Positions 33,463 to 41,731 of a DNA stretch of 64,000 bases are shown in pieces; positions within the stretch are counted from its first letter, which is position 1; the number at the start of each line of letters is the position of its first letter. The stretch lies in assembly GCF_031157375.1 (NCBI RefSeq), contig NZ_JAVIFV010000001.1, forward strand, positions 930,001 to 994,000. The letters run 5' to 3'. The notes under the pieces were generated by a model. That model did no database searches. It was not told the origin of the DNA and was given only the letters and a program-made list of their open reading frames with translations. Origin of the DNA: Sphingosinicella sp. LHD-64 (GTDB lineage: Bacteria; Pseudomonadota; Alphaproteobacteria; Sphingomonadales; Sphingomonadaceae). Position numbers and translations under genes: made by a program.

Positions 33463-34563
33463 CTAGCCGCCCTGCCCGCGCGAAGGCCCCTGCCGCTGCG
33501 CCCGTTGCTGCGAGCTGCGATCGCCGGCCAGGCGCACCTGCATGCCGTCGGCGACCTTGACCACGCCTTCCGTCACGACCCGCTGGCCCGGCCGCAGGCC
33601 ACCCACGATCTCGATGCGGCCCTGCGCCCGCACGCCGGTCCGCACCGGAGTCCGGCGCGCCTGGCCTTGCGCATCGACCACATAGACGAAGCGATTCTCA
33701 CCCTCGCCGACCACGGCGAGCTCCGGCACCGACAGGCCGTTGCGCGGCGCGCTTTCGATGCCGACGTTGAGCAGCATGCCGGGGCGCAGCAGGCGATCCG
33801 GATTCGGAAGCCGTGCACGCACCCGGACGGCGCGGGTGTTGGGATCGATCACCGGATCAATCGTGTGGATCACGCCGCGGAAGGGCCGATCCGGATAGGC
33901 GCTTGAACGCGCCTCGATCGCCTGCCCTTCGCGGATTGCGGGCAGCATCGTTTCCGGCACGGTGAAATCGAGCTTGATCGTCGAAAGGTCGCTGATCGTC
34001 GCGATCTCGGCGCCCTGGCTCGCGATCGCACCGACCGAGATGTTGCGCAGGGATACCCAGCCGGAGAAGGGGGCGCGGATGATCCGGTCGCCGATCTCCG
34101 CCCGAACGGCCTGGGCCTGGGCGCGGGCCTGGGCGGTGGCCGCGACCTGGGTATCGTAGTTGGAGCGTGTCGCGAAGCCGCGGTCCTTCAGCGCTTCGAT
34201 CCGCTGGAGCTGCTGCTGCGCCTCACGCTCGCGCGCCTGGATCTCCTGGAGCTGGGCGCTCTGCTGGGCCTGGCGCAGGACCGCGATGATCTGCCCGCGC
34301 TGGACATAGCCGCCGTCGTCGAAGTTGAGGCGGATGATCCGCTCCGTCACCGGCGCTGCGAGCGTCACCTGCTCGTTGGCAACTGCGGTGCCGACCGCGT
34401 CGATCCGGTTGGCAAAGCGCATCGTCGAGGCGGGCTCGGCCTTGACCAGCGGCAGCGGCTGCTCGCGCTGCCGCTCGCCGCCGCTGCCGCTGCCGCAGGC
34501 GGCGAGGATCGCCGTGAGAGCCAGGATGAGGAACCGCTGCGTCACGTCCGCCTTTTCGAGCAT
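33463..34563 (-). CDS. RND efflux periplasmic adaptor (membrane fusion lipoprotein)
   Basis: A 366-residue adaptor. The lipobox ILAAC gives a lipid-anchored periplasmic protein. Then come the split lipoyl/barrel-sandwich domain (VTLAAPVTERIIRLNFDDGG; RIIRAPFSGWVSLRNISVGA), a helical hairpin of Gln-rich coiled coil, and beta-barrel and membrane-proximal domains. It ends in a Gln/Arg/Gly-rich tail. It bridges the permease to the outer-membrane channel. It is the first gene of the pair; a TonB-independent promoter must lie between 34563 and 34623. Confidence 0.93.
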   Translation of the reverse strand: MLEKADVTQRFLILALTAILAACGSGSGGERQREQPLPLVKAEPASTMRFANRIDAVGTAVANEQVTLAAPVTERIIRLNFDDGGYVQRGQIIAVLRQAQQSAQLQEIQAREREAQQQLQRIEALKDRGFATRSNYDTQVAATAQARAQAQAVRAEIGDRIIRAPFSGWVSLRNISVGAIASQGAEIATISDLSTIKLDFTVPETMLPAIREGQAIEARSSAYPDRPFRGVIHTIDPVIDPNTRAVRVRARLPNPDRLLRPGMLLNVGIESAPRNGLSVPELAVVGEGENRFVYVVDAQGQARRTPVRTGVRAQGRIEIVGGLRPGQRVVTEGVVKVADGMQVRLAGDRSSQQRAQRQGPSRGQGG

Positions 34564-34622
34564 ATTGAGGCCTTTGACAGCCCAATGCGCAAATTTCGGG
34601 TCTTGTCGAGTGGCGCCTTGTA

Positions 34623-35375
34623 TCAATTTGTATCGGCAGGTCGTGCCCTCATCGCGCCGAGCAGGAACTCGACATTGCCTTCCGGCCCCGTGATCGGGCT
34701 TTGCGTCACGCCGATGATGGTCCAGCCGCGGCTTTCCAGCCACGCCGCCACCTGTCGGCACACCCGCTCGTGGACCGCGGCGTCGCGCACCACCCCGCCC
34801 TTGCCGATCTCGTGCCGTTCCGCCTCGAACTGCGGCTTGACCAGCGCGATCAGGCGGCCGTCCGGTTTCGCGAAATTCAGGGCCGTATCCAGCACCTTGG
34901 CGAGGGATATGAAGCTGGCGTCGCAGACGACGATGTCGACGGGTTCGGTGACGATCTCATCGGTCAGGTAGCGGGCGTTGGTCTGCTCGTGGACGACGAC
35001 GCGCGGGTCCTGCCGGAGCTTCCAGGCGAGCTGGTTGGTGCCGACATCGACGGCGAACACCTTCGCCGCGCCGCGCTGGAGGAGAACGTCAGTGAACCCG
35101 CCGGTCGAGCTGCCCACGTCGAGCGCCACCGCGCCGGTCACGCCCCAGCCGAAATGATCGAGCCCGTGCGCGAGCTTGATCCCGCCGCGCGACACCCAGG
35201 GATGCTCCTTGCCGCGGACTTCCAGCGGCGCGTCCCCGGCCAGCGGCTGCCCCGCCTTGTCGATCTTGCGCTCGCCCGAGAAGACGAGCCCGGCGAGGAT
35301 CAGCGCCTGCGCCTTGCTGCGGCTTTCGGCGAGGCCCCGGTCGACGAGGAGCTGGTCAGCGCGGCCCTTCGGCAA
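34623..35375 (-). CDS. tlyA: TlyA-family rRNA 2'-O-methyltransferase
   Basis: A 250-residue protein with an S4 RNA-binding domain ([20 protein letters not shown]) and an FtsJ-type methyltransferase domain (GGIKLAHGLDHF; ALDVGSSTGGFTDVLLQRGA; VCDASFISLAKVL; KPQFEAER). It methylates cytidines in 16S and 23S rRNA, which also gives capreomycin sensitivity in mycobacteria. No ATG is available; TTG at 35375 has AAGGAG seven bases upstream and gives the expected N-terminus. It overlaps the preceding gene by 20 bases. Confidence 0.92.
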   Translation of the reverse strand: MPKGRADQLLVDRGLAESRSKAQALILAGLVFSGERKIDKAGQPLAGDAPLEVRGKEHPWVSRGGIKLAHGLDHFGWGVTGAVALDVGSSTGGFTDVLLQRGAAKVFAVDVGTNQLAWKLRQDPRVVVHEQTNARYLTDEIVTEPVDIVVCDASFISLAKVLDTALNFAKPDGRLIALVKPQFEAERHEIGKGGVVRDAAVHERVCRQVAAWLESRGWTIIGVTQSPITGPEGNVEFLLGAMRARPADTN

Positions 35376-35787
35376 AGCCGATCTCCTTGCGACGGTGCGA
35401 CAGGTACAAGACGAGGTCGGCGGCCGTCTCCAGCGGCGGGATGTGCTCGGGTGTACGCCCGGACGGGATTGGCAGAGCAAGTCTCTGAAAAAGATCTTCG
35501 ATCAGACCCTCCAGCTCATCGGCATCAATACCGAAAAAGCTGTCCAGCAGGTCACCCGGATTGGGAAAAACGCCTGACCGGCAATAGGCCGTCAGTTTGC
35601 GATAAACCTCAACGGCAACCACTTCATCGCCGCCCAACCCCTCCATCGTAGCGACGAAGTTGTCTTCAGACAGGTTGGGGCGCTTCGCCGCGGCCGCGCT
35701 TTGGGCGCGATCAAAGCGGCGGTTGCGAAAGAGGATCAGCAAAACAACCAGGCTGAGAACCGCCCCGGCGACGATCCAGAAGGTCAG
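35356..35787 (-). CDS. N-terminally anchored small membrane protein
   Basis: A 128- to 143-residue protein. A TTG at 35742 gives [10 protein letters not shown] but cuts through a transmembrane helix. Reading further up, the frame continues to a CTG at 35785-35787 that overlaps the dxs stop (CTGA), preceded by GAAGGGG seven bases away, and yields a full helix ([17 protein letters not shown]). I favour the longer form. The soluble domain (residues 40-143) is acidic and helical, with [16 protein letters not shown]. No known family. Coupled to dxs upstream and tlyA downstream. Confidence 0.6.
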   Translation of the reverse strand: MTFWIVAGAVLSLVVLLILFRNRRFDRAQSAAAAKRPNLSEDNFVATMEGLGGDEVVAVEVYRKLTAYCRSGVFPNPGDLLDSFFGIDADELEGLIEDLFQRLALPIPSGRTPEHIPPLETAADLVLYLSHRRKEIGFAEGPR

Positions 35788-37712
35788 GCCCGGGCCCCTT
35801 CGACCACGCCCGCGCTGTTGTGGCGGAGCGCCTTCAGCACGGTCTCGACGATGCCGTCAGCGTCGAGGCCGGCTTCGGCATATTGCTTCTCGGGCTTGTC
35901 CTGGTCCTGGAAGACGTCGGGCAGGCGCATGGTCCTGAGCTTCAGGCCCGCGTCGATCAGGCCGGCGTCGCTGGCCAGCGTCAGCACGTGGGCGCCGAAG
36001 CCTCCGATCGCGGCCTCCTCGACGGTCACCGCGACCTCGTGGGTCGAGAGCAGGCGGCGGATCAGTGCTTCATCGAGCGGCTTAGCGAAGCGAAGGTCCG
36101 CGACCGTCGTGGACAAGCCCTGCGCGTCGAGCCGATCGGCTGCCTTGAGCGCCTCGGCGAGGCGGGTGCCGAGGGAGAGGATCGCGACCTTCTTGCCTTC
36201 GCGGACGACGCGGCCCTTGCCGATCTCCAGCGCCTGCGGAACCTCCGGCAGCGGCACGCCGACGCCGTTGCCGCGCGGATAGCGGACCGCAATCGGGCCG
36301 CTGTCATGCTCCTGCATGGTCTTGGTCATGTGGGCGAGCTCGGCCTCGTCGGCGGCGGCCATCACAACGAAATTGGGCAGGGTGCAGAGATAGGCGAGAT
36401 CGAAGCTGCCGGCATGGGTGCTGCCGTCGGCGCCGACCAGGCCGGCGCGGTCCATGGCGAAGCGGACCGGCAGATTCTGGATCGCGACGTCGTGGACGAC
36501 CTGATCGTAGGCGCGCTGCAGGAAGGTCGAATAGATGGCGACGAACGGCCGCATGCCCTGTGCGGCGAGGCCGGCGGCGAAGGTCACCGCATGCTGCTCG
36601 GCGATGCCGACGTCGAAGGCGCGGATCGGATGGACCTGCGCGAATTTGTCCACGCCGGTGCCGGACGGCATCGCCGCGGTGATCGCGCAGATCTTAGGGT
36701 CGTCATTGGCAAGCTTGGCCAGCGTCTCGCCGAACACGTTCTGATAGGCCGGCGGGCCGCCGCCGGGGCCCTTGTCCTGCTTGCCGGTGACGACGTCGAA
36801 CTTGACGACGCCGTGATATTTGTCGGCGGCCGCCTCGGCGGGCGCATAGCCCTTGCCCTTCTTGGTGACGACATGGACGAGCATCGGCCCGAAATCGGCG
36901 TCGCGGACATTTTCGAGGATCTTGACCAGCAGATCGACATCGTGGCCGTCGACCGGGCCGACATAATAGAAGCCCAGTTCCTCGAAGAGGGTGCCGCCAG
37001 TCGCCATGCCGCGGGCATATTCCTCGGCCTTGCGGGCGGCGGTGTGGAGCGGCGTCGGCAGCTTGCGGGCGAAGCGCTGGGCGAGGCTGCGCAGGGTCAG
37101 ATACTTGCCCGACGACACCAGGCGGGGGAGATAGTTGGAGAGGCCGCCGACCGGCGGCGCGATCGACATGTCGTTGTCGTTGAGGATGACGACGAGGCGG
37201 TTGCCGGCCTGCTCGGCATTGTTCATCGCCTCATAGGCCATGCCGGCGCTCATCGCGCCGTCGCCGATCACCGCGATCGCCTTGCCGGGCCGGTCGGAGA
37301 GCTTGTTGGCGACGGCGAAGCCCAAAGCGGCCGAGATCGAGGTCGAGCTGTGCGCGGCGCCGAACGGGTCATATTCGCTCTCGGACCGCTTGGTGAAGCC
37401 GGAGAGGCCGCCGCCCATGCGCAAGGTGCGGATGCGGCTGCGGCGGCCGGTCAGGATCTTGTGCGGATAGCATTGATGGCCGACGTCCCAGACCAGCCGG
37501 TCCTCGGGCGTGTTGAAGACATAGTGAAGCGCGACGGTCAGCTCGACGACCCCCAGACCCGCGCCCAGATGTCCGCCGGTCACCGAAACGGCCGAGATGG
37601 TCTCGGCGCGCAACTCGTCGGCGAGCTGCTTCAGCTGCTCGCGCTCGAGCTTGCGCAGGTCATCGGGCGTCCCGACGGTGTCGAGAAGCGGCGTTTCGCG
37701 TCGATCGGTCAT
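35784..37712 (-). CDS. dxs: 1-deoxy-D-xylulose-5-phosphate synthase
   Basis: The 642-residue thiamine diphosphate enzyme condenses pyruvate and glyceraldehyde 3-phosphate, the entry step of the MEP isoprenoid pathway. The TPP motif is [21 protein letters not shown]; the substrate-binding [36 protein letters not shown] and [18 protein letters not shown] blocks are intact. The length is normal. It starts the run dxs, small membrane protein, tlyA. Confidence 0.97.
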   Translation of the reverse strand: MTDRRETPLLDTVGTPDDLRKLEREQLKQLADELRAETISAVSVTGGHLGAGLGVVELTVALHYVFNTPEDRLVWDVGHQCYPHKILTGRRSRIRTLRMGGGLSGFTKRSESEYDPFGAAHSSTSISAALGFAVANKLSDRPGKAIAVIGDGAMSAGMAYEAMNNAEQAGNRLVVILNDNDMSIAPPVGGLSNYLPRLVSSGKYLTLRSLAQRFARKLPTPLHTAARKAEEYARGMATGGTLFEELGFYYVGPVDGHDVDLLVKILENVRDADFGPMLVHVVTKKGKGYAPAEAAADKYHGVVKFDVVTGKQDKGPGGGPPAYQNVFGETLAKLANDDPKICAITAAMPSGTGVDKFAQVHPIRAFDVGIAEQHAVTFAAGLAAQGMRPFVAIYSTFLQRAYDQVVHDVAIQNLPVRFAMDRAGLVGADGSTHAGSFDLAYLCTLPNFVVMAAADEAELAHMTKTMQEHDSGPIAVRYPRGNGVGVPLPEVPQALEIGKGRVVREGKKVAILSLGTRLAEALKAADRLDAQGLSTTVADLRFAKPLDEALIRRLLSTHEVAVTVEEAAIGGFGAHVLTLASDAGLIDAGLKLRTMRLPDVFQDQDKPEKQYAEAGLDADGIVETVLKALRHNSAGVVEGARA

Positions 37713-37854
37713 GCTGTCCCCATCTACAGCCGATCTTCATAAGGCCGACCGGCTGGGAAGTCGAACCCTAACACATTGGCGTGCAAGAGAACCCGCTCGG
37801 AAGTTTCAAAAGTTTCAGCTTTTCAGAAGTGAAAAAACGAATCCGCCGGTGCGG

Positions 37855-38313
37855 TTACTCCGCGCAATCCTCGCAGCGGCCGTGGACCTCGATCACCGGT
37901 CGCGCCGGCGCGAAACCGGCTTTTTTCGCGGCGTTGCGGACGCCGTCGGAGAGCCTGTCGTCGTCGATATGCGTGGCCTGGCCGCAGGTGTCGCAGATCA
38001 GGAAGATGCAGTCGTGCAGGCAGCCCGGATGATCGTTGGCGACGTAGGCGTTGGCGCTCTCGACCCGGCGAGCGAGGTTCGAGCCGACGAACAGGTCGAG
38101 GATGCGGTAGACGCTGTTGGCGGCGACGCGGCGGCCCTGATCCTGGCTGACCTTCTCGGCGATGTCGTAGGCCGAGGCCGGCTTCTCGAAGCTCGCCAGC
38201 GCACCGAACACGGCGGCGCGCATCGGCGTCCATTGCTCGCCGGAGCGCTCCATCGTCGAGCGTGCGGCGTCGGAGAGATCGGCGCCCGAATGGCTGTGAT
38301 GCACATGGGTCAT
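37855..38313 (-). CDS. zur: Fur-family zinc-type regulator
   Basis: A 152-residue regulator starting MTHVHHSHS, which gives a His-rich N-terminus. The winged helix is QWTPMRAAVFGALASFEKPA with RVAANSVYRILDLFVGSNL. The C-terminal metal domain has CLHDCIFLICDTCGQATHID and the end GRCEDCAE, i.e. the two structural CXXC pairs. Among Fur paralogs this pattern, together with the adjacent MerC-family gene and an operator-like palindrome in front of it, fits Zur, a zinc-responsive repressor. Mur or PerR functions are less likely. Confidence 0.85.
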   Translation of the reverse strand: MTHVHHSHSGADLSDAARSTMERSGEQWTPMRAAVFGALASFEKPASAYDIAEKVSQDQGRRVAANSVYRILDLFVGSNLARRVESANAYVANDHPGCLHDCIFLICDTCGQATHIDDDRLSDGVRNAAKKAGFAPARPVIEVHGRCEDCAE

Positions 38314-38370
38314 GAGCGGGAATGTAAGCCTTCGTCTCCACCCGGACAAGGCGGGAACAGCGCCCTTCCC

Positions 38371-38450
38371 GTCATCCCGGCGCAGGCCGGGATCTCAGGA
38401 CCAGAAGTCACGACGCGTCTCGACGGGACCCCGGCCTGCGCCGGGGTGAC
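38371..38450. repeat. REP-like inverted repeat
   Basis: Arms GTCATCCCGGCGCAGGCCGG and CCGGCCTGCGCCGGGGTGAC face each other around about 40 bases. It is the same family as the elements at 45854, 46099 and 54842, and lies between merC and zur. Confidence 0.7.
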
Positions 38451-38464
38451 GGCCTGTGAGTCCG

Positions 38465-38833
38465 TCAGATCACCGCGCGGCGGTTGAGGTCGTGGCCGAG
38501 CGCGAGGATGAGGACGCCGACCACCGAATAGACCAGCTCCTCGCCGCCGCCATGGCCGAGCGTCAGCGCGCCGGCCATGATGCCGAGGCCGAGGCCACCG
38601 ATCGCGGACGGGAGCATGAAGCCGTGCTGGCCGATGCCGCGGCCCAGACCGATCACGCCGAGCATCAGCGCGACGATCATGCCGGCCTCGTGGATCAAGG
38701 GGTGCAGCAGGCCGCCGGCCGATGCGACCAGGGTCACCAGCACCGCGCTCGCGATGCAGTGGACGAGGCACAGGCCCGACACGCCGATAGCGAGCCGATC
38801 GATGGCGCCAGTCCTGAACGCATGCTGCAACAA
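38465..38833 (-). CDS. MerC-domain membrane protein
   Basis: A 122-residue four-helix inner-membrane protein. SGLCLVHCIASAVLV is the metal-thiol motif of MerC-type mercuric/metal transporters; helices follow at ALMLGVIGLGRGIG, IGGLGLGIMAGALTLG and YSVVGVLILALGHD. CAGGAGGA ten bases before TTG at 38833 supports this start; an ATG at 38893 would lie inside the putative operator. Next to zur, and likely zinc-regulated; probably a metal transporter rather than mercury resistance, as no mer genes are near. Confidence 0.75.
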   Translation of the reverse strand: MLQHAFRTGAIDRLAIGVSGLCLVHCIASAVLVTLVASAGGLLHPLIHEAGMIVALMLGVIGLGRGIGQHGFMLPSAIGGLGLGIMAGALTLGHGGGEELVYSVVGVLILALGHDLNRRAVI

Positions 38834-38878
38834 GAGTCGCGAGTCCTCCTGGCCCGGATATACGCCGGCGATCGCGAA

Positions 38879-38891
38879 GTTACAACATAAC
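38879..38891 (-). promoter_or_regulatory. Candidate Zur operator
   Basis: GTTACAACATAAC is an imperfect palindrome (GTTAC-AAC-ATAAC) resembling the core of alphaproteobacterial Zur boxes. It lies about 45 bases before the start of the MerC-domain gene, beside zur. Confidence 0.4.
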
Positions 38892-38972
38892 ATTCACGCG
38901 ACGTCGAGGCCGTTGCGCTTTTGCTTCCGACACGGATGATGGGCGCCTGCAGATGGAACGGGGAGCAGACTC

Positions 38973-39374
38973 ATGTTGACCGGCGGCTGCCATTGCGGCG
39001 CGATCCGCTACGAGGTGTCAGGCCCAGCGCGGCGTCACAGCCTGTGCCATTGCCGGGATTGCCGGCGCTCGGCGGGAGCGCCGCTTGTTGGCTGGGCCGC
39101 ATTCCGCGCGGATGACATTCGCCTGACCACCGGAACGCCGAGAGACTATGCGTCGTCAGCGGACGGGCGGCGACACTTCTGCGAACGCTGCGGAACGGGA
39201 CTATTCTATACCAACCCGATCATCTTTCCCGGCGAGATCGACCTGCAGACAGCGACACTCGACGATCCCGATGCCGTGATCGCACCCTCGGCACAGATCC
39301 AGGTCGCCGACCGGATCGGCTGGATGAAGGGCGCGCATGCCCTGCCCGAATTCGCGCGCTTCCCGGACGCGTAG
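38973..39374 (+). CDS. GFA/CENP-V family zinc protein
   Basis: A 133-residue protein of the glutathione-dependent formaldehyde-activating (GFA) fold. Zinc-binding cysteines lie at C6 and C8 (GGCHCGAIRYE), C25, C27 and C30 (LCHCRDCRRS), and C70 and C73 (HFCERCGTGLFY). The name is historical; many members are simple thiol-adduct or unknown-function proteins and glutathione dependence cannot be inferred. Monocistronic. Confidence 0.9.
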   Translation: MLTGGCHCGAIRYEVSGPARRHSLCHCRDCRRSAGAPLVGWAAFRADDIRLTTGTPRDYASSADGRRHFCERCGTGLFYTNPIIFPGEIDLQTATLDDPDAVIAPSAQIQVADRIGWMKGAHALPEFARFPDA

Positions 39375-39434
39375 GGTCCAGACCTTGAGCCGCCGCCCTT
39401 GTGCGCCGTGCTGCGCGGCGGCATAGGCGCGCCC

Positions 39435-40472
39435 ATGCCGCTTTCGCGCCCCGCCACGCCGTCCCCCCGTCCCCGCGCCGTCGCCGGCTGGCTGACCGTC
39501 GTCGCCGTGATGGTCTTCCTGATGGTGGTGGTGGGCGGCATCACCCGGCTCACCGAATCCGGCCTGTCGATGGTGCGCTGGGAGCCGATCTCGGGCGCCA
39601 TCCCGCCGCTGAACGACGCAGAGTGGCAGGCGGAGTTCGACCATTACCGGGCGACGCCGCAATATCAGCAGGTCAATACCGGCATGTCGCTGGCCGAATT
39701 CAAGAACATCTTCTTCTGGGAATATGTCCACCGCCTGCTCGGCCGGCTGATCGGGCTGGTCTTCGCCCTGCCCCTCCTCTGGTTCTGGTGGAAGCGGGCA
39801 ATCCCCGCCGGCTATGGCTGGAAACTCGGCGGCATCCTTGCGCTCGGCGGCCTGCAGGGGGCGATCGGCTGGTGGATGGTCGCCTCCGGCCTCATCGACG
39901 TGCCCGAGGTCAGCCACATCCGGCTCGCGGTTCATTTGCTCACCGCCCTGCTGATCTTCGCGGCGACGGTCTGGGTGGCGATGGACCTGAAGCGCCTCGC
40001 CGTCGATGCCGCCTCCGCACCAGTGAAGATGCCGTTGCTCGGCATCTGGGCCTTGTGCCTGCTGTTTCTCCAGTTCCTGTTCGGCGCTTATGTCGCCGGA
40101 CTCGATGCCGGCTATGCGTTCAACACCTGGCCGCGCATGGGCGAGGAGTGGTTCCCGTCCGAAACGCCGATGCTGGAGCCGTTCCTCAGGAATTTCGCGG
40201 ACAACCCGATCGTCGTGCAGTTCATCCACCGCTGGCTGGCCTTCGTCGTCGCCGGCGTTGCAATCTGGCTCGGCGTCAAGACCTGGGCAATCCGGTTGCG
40301 GACCGATGCCGGTCTGCTGTGGGGCGCCGTCGTCGCGCAGATCCTGCTCGGCATCCTCACCATTCTCTCCGGCGTCCAGATCGACATTGCCGTCGCACAC
40401 CAGGGCATGGCGGTCCTGTTGCTCGCGGCATTGCTCAATGCGGCGCACCGGCTGGGGCAGGCCCGGCCGTGA
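39435..40472 (+). CDS. ctaA: Haem A synthase (type 2 CtaA)
   Basis: A 345-residue inner-membrane enzyme with eight helices that hydroxylates haem O to haem A for cytochrome aa3 oxidases. Haem-binding histidines are in FWEYVHRLLGRLIG, IRLAVHLLTALL, IHRWLAFVV and DIAVAHQGMAVL. The opening VVVGGITRLTESGLSM is the family signature. It overlaps cutA by four bases (GTGA). Cytochrome oxidase genes are not in the window. Confidence 0.95.
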   Translation: MPLSRPATPSPRPRAVAGWLTVVAVMVFLMVVVGGITRLTESGLSMVRWEPISGAIPPLNDAEWQAEFDHYRATPQYQQVNTGMSLAEFKNIFFWEYVHRLLGRLIGLVFALPLLWFWWKRAIPAGYGWKLGGILALGGLQGAIGWWMVASGLIDVPEVSHIRLAVHLLTALLIFAATVWVAMDLKRLAVDAASAPVKMPLLGIWALCLLFLQFLFGAYVAGLDAGYAFNTWPRMGEEWFPSETPMLEPFLRNFADNPIVVQFIHRWLAFVVAGVAIWLGVKTWAIRLRTDAGLLWGAVVAQILLGILTILSGVQIDIAVAHQGMAVLLLAALLNAAHRLGQARP

Positions 40473-40813
40473 CCGACTCCCCGCGAGGCGCGATCGTCAG
40501 CGTCTATGCGACCTTCGCCGATGAGAGCGAGGCAAACCGCATTGCCCGGGCCGTGGTCGAGGAGCGCCTCGCCGCCTGCGCCAACATCCTCGGGCCATGC
40601 CGGTCCATCTATCGCTGGCAAGGCCAGATCGAGGAAGCCGGTGAGGTCGTTGCTGTGCTCAAGACGCGTGCGGAGGTGGCCGATGCCTTGATCGCGCGCA
40701 TCGCCGCGCTGCACAGCTACGATGTGCCCGCCATCGTGGCCTGGCCTGTGACCGGCGCCCTCGATCGCTACGCGGCCTGGGTCTGCAACGAAAGCGGCGA
40801 TGCGACCCGCTGA
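40469..40813 (+). CDS. cutA: Divalent cation tolerance protein CutA
   Basis: A 114-residue trimeric cytosolic protein. GTG at 40469 overlaps the ctaA stop, so translation is coupled. Family features: SVYATFADESEANRIARAVV, EERLAACANILGPCRSIYRW, QIEEAGEVVAVLKTR and HSYDVPAIVAWPV. CutA is linked to copper tolerance in E. coli, though its actual role is unclear. Confidence 0.94.
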   Translation: MTDSPRGAIVSVYATFADESEANRIARAVVEERLAACANILGPCRSIYRWQGQIEEAGEVVAVLKTRAEVADALIARIAALHSYDVPAIVAWPVTGALDRYAAWVCNESGDATR

Positions 40814-40847
40814 TCCGGCGGCCGTCAGACTCTCATCTCTGACCGAC

Positions 40848-40877
40848 AAAAAAGAGCCGGCCCGACCGGGCCGGCTC
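40848..40877 (-). terminator. Rho-independent terminator (minus strand)
   Basis: A perfect 10-bp stem GAGCCGGCCC/GGGCCGGCTC with a 4-base loop is followed, on the minus strand only, by six T residues (plus-strand A at 40848-40853). No protein-coding gene on the minus strand leads into it. Confidence 0.85.
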
Positions 40878-40947
40878 AGGGATACGCCTCGAGGGGAGCT
40901 CAAGGGGCTGATCAGGAATAGCCAAGGTCGGTTAGGCCAAAGCAGGT
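40848..40947 (-). ncRNA. Candidate small RNA
   Basis: A minus-strand transcript of about 100 bases is predicted. A perfect -35 box TTGACA (40977-40982) is followed at 17 bases by TAGTAA (40954-40959), a moderate -10. The RNA would contain a 7-bp hairpin CCTTGAG-CTCCC-CTCGAGG (40887-40905), whose loop exposes CUCCC, complementary to Shine-Dalgarno sequences, then the strong terminator. No open frame is present. Loops with CU-rich anti-Shine-Dalgarno motifs are typical of trans-acting alphaproteobacterial sRNAs. Confidence 0.5.
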
Positions 40948-40982
40948 GGCTTCTTACTACTTGTAGGAGTATTTTCTGTCAA

Positions 40983-41203
40983 ATTGTATGAGTAATAAAG
41001 AGTTGACGACTCGCTGTCATGATCGTCTGCTCCAAGGCATGCGTGTCGCGTCGCGACCGAGTTCAATTTCGTACATGCCCGGGCCGGGGCTGTCCGCTAT
41101 CGCACACGACCCGGTTTTCGGAACCGCTCCAGTTGGCGCATTTTCCCAATTCTTGGGACCCACTGCTGGGTTGCACGGCTCCACACTCCAGCCAATTATA
41201 TTC
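40983..41203. other. Intergenic stretch before the pspC-like gene
   Basis: No convincing gene on either strand. Two small hairpins (CCCAA-TTC-TTGGG and CCCA-CTGC-TGGG around 41147-41170) are present. If the sigma-54 promoter at 41236 is active, enhancer sites for a PspF-like activator would be expected here; none could be identified by eye. Confidence 0.4.
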
Positions 41204-41216
41204 TAACTAGTTGATA
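41204..41216 (-). promoter_or_regulatory. IHF-type binding site
   Basis: On the minus strand TATCAACTAGTTA fits the IHF consensus WATCAA-N4-TTR exactly, in an AT-rich stretch 20 bases upstream of the sigma-54 promoter. IHF bending between enhancer and promoter is standard for sigma-54 systems such as E. coli psp. Confidence 0.5.
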
Positions 41217-41235
41217 TAAATATATTTCATGATTC

Positions 41236-41251
41236 TGGCACGGCCTGTGCT
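41236..41251 (+). promoter_or_regulatory. Sigma-54 (RpoN) promoter of pspC-like gene
   Basis: TGGCACGGCCTGTGCT matches the -24/-12 consensus TGGCACG-N4-TTGCW with one mismatch and correct GG-to-GC spacing. It lies 39 bases before the pspC-like start. Confidence 0.72.
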
Positions 41252-41292
41252 CAGGGAACGGCATCGAGTGTTTTGAACCAAAGGACCAGATG

Positions 41293-41595
41293 ATGCAGAC
41301 CCAGGGCAACCTCTTCACCCGCGACGACACCTTCTTCGGCGTCTGCCAGGGATTGGGCGAGGATCTCGGCTTCAATCCCAACTGGCTGCGCGTTGCCCTG
41401 CCGGTGCTGGCCTTCTTCAATCCGGTCGCGGCGATCGGCGCCTATGCCGCGGGCGGCGTGCTGGTCCTGGCCACCCGGCTCCTTGTCCCCAATCCGCGCC
41501 TCCCCGTGACCGAAGTGCCGACGGAGGTGGAGGCCGCAAGCCCGGTCGAAGCGCAGCCGGCAACCGAGCGCGAGCCGATGCCGCTCGCCGCCTGA
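41293..41595 (+). CDS. PspC-domain protein
   Basis: A 100-residue protein with a PspC domain: LFTRDDTFFGVCQGLGEDLG, then the membrane segment LRVALPVLAFFNPVAAIGAYAAGGVLVLATRLL, and a Glu/Pro/Ala-rich cytosolic or periplasmic tail. PspC works with PspA/PspB in the phage-shock response that protects the inner membrane. AAGGA fits ATG 41293 better than 41290. A sigma-54 promoter with an IHF site precedes it, as in classical psp operons, but pspA, pspB and pspF are not adjacent. Confidence 0.85.
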   Translation: MQTQGNLFTRDDTFFGVCQGLGEDLGFNPNWLRVALPVLAFFNPVAAIGAYAAGGVLVLATRLLVPNPRLPVTEVPTEVEAASPVEAQPATEREPMPLAA

Positions 41596-41731
41596 ACGGT
41601 TCATCCGCCTTCCCCCGGGGCGCGGGTCTGCCCAGCCCGCGCCCGTTTCGTCGGCGTAAACCTCCTCTTTACGGCGACTGGGCTAGACCGGTCCTTCAAG
41701 GCCGCCATCGTGCGGCGCCAGGAGGGCTGGA

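Noticed and set aside
31534-33906. A 790-codon plus-strand open frame opposite the RND permease
   Set aside because: Composition (His, Asp, Arg rich, low complexity) and the absence of any family motif mark it as a shadow of the permease gene.
40988-41210. Two short plus-strand frames before the pspC-like gene
   Set aside because: No Shine-Dalgarno, no recognisable motif, codon use unlike neighbours; the stretch is better explained as a regulatory region.
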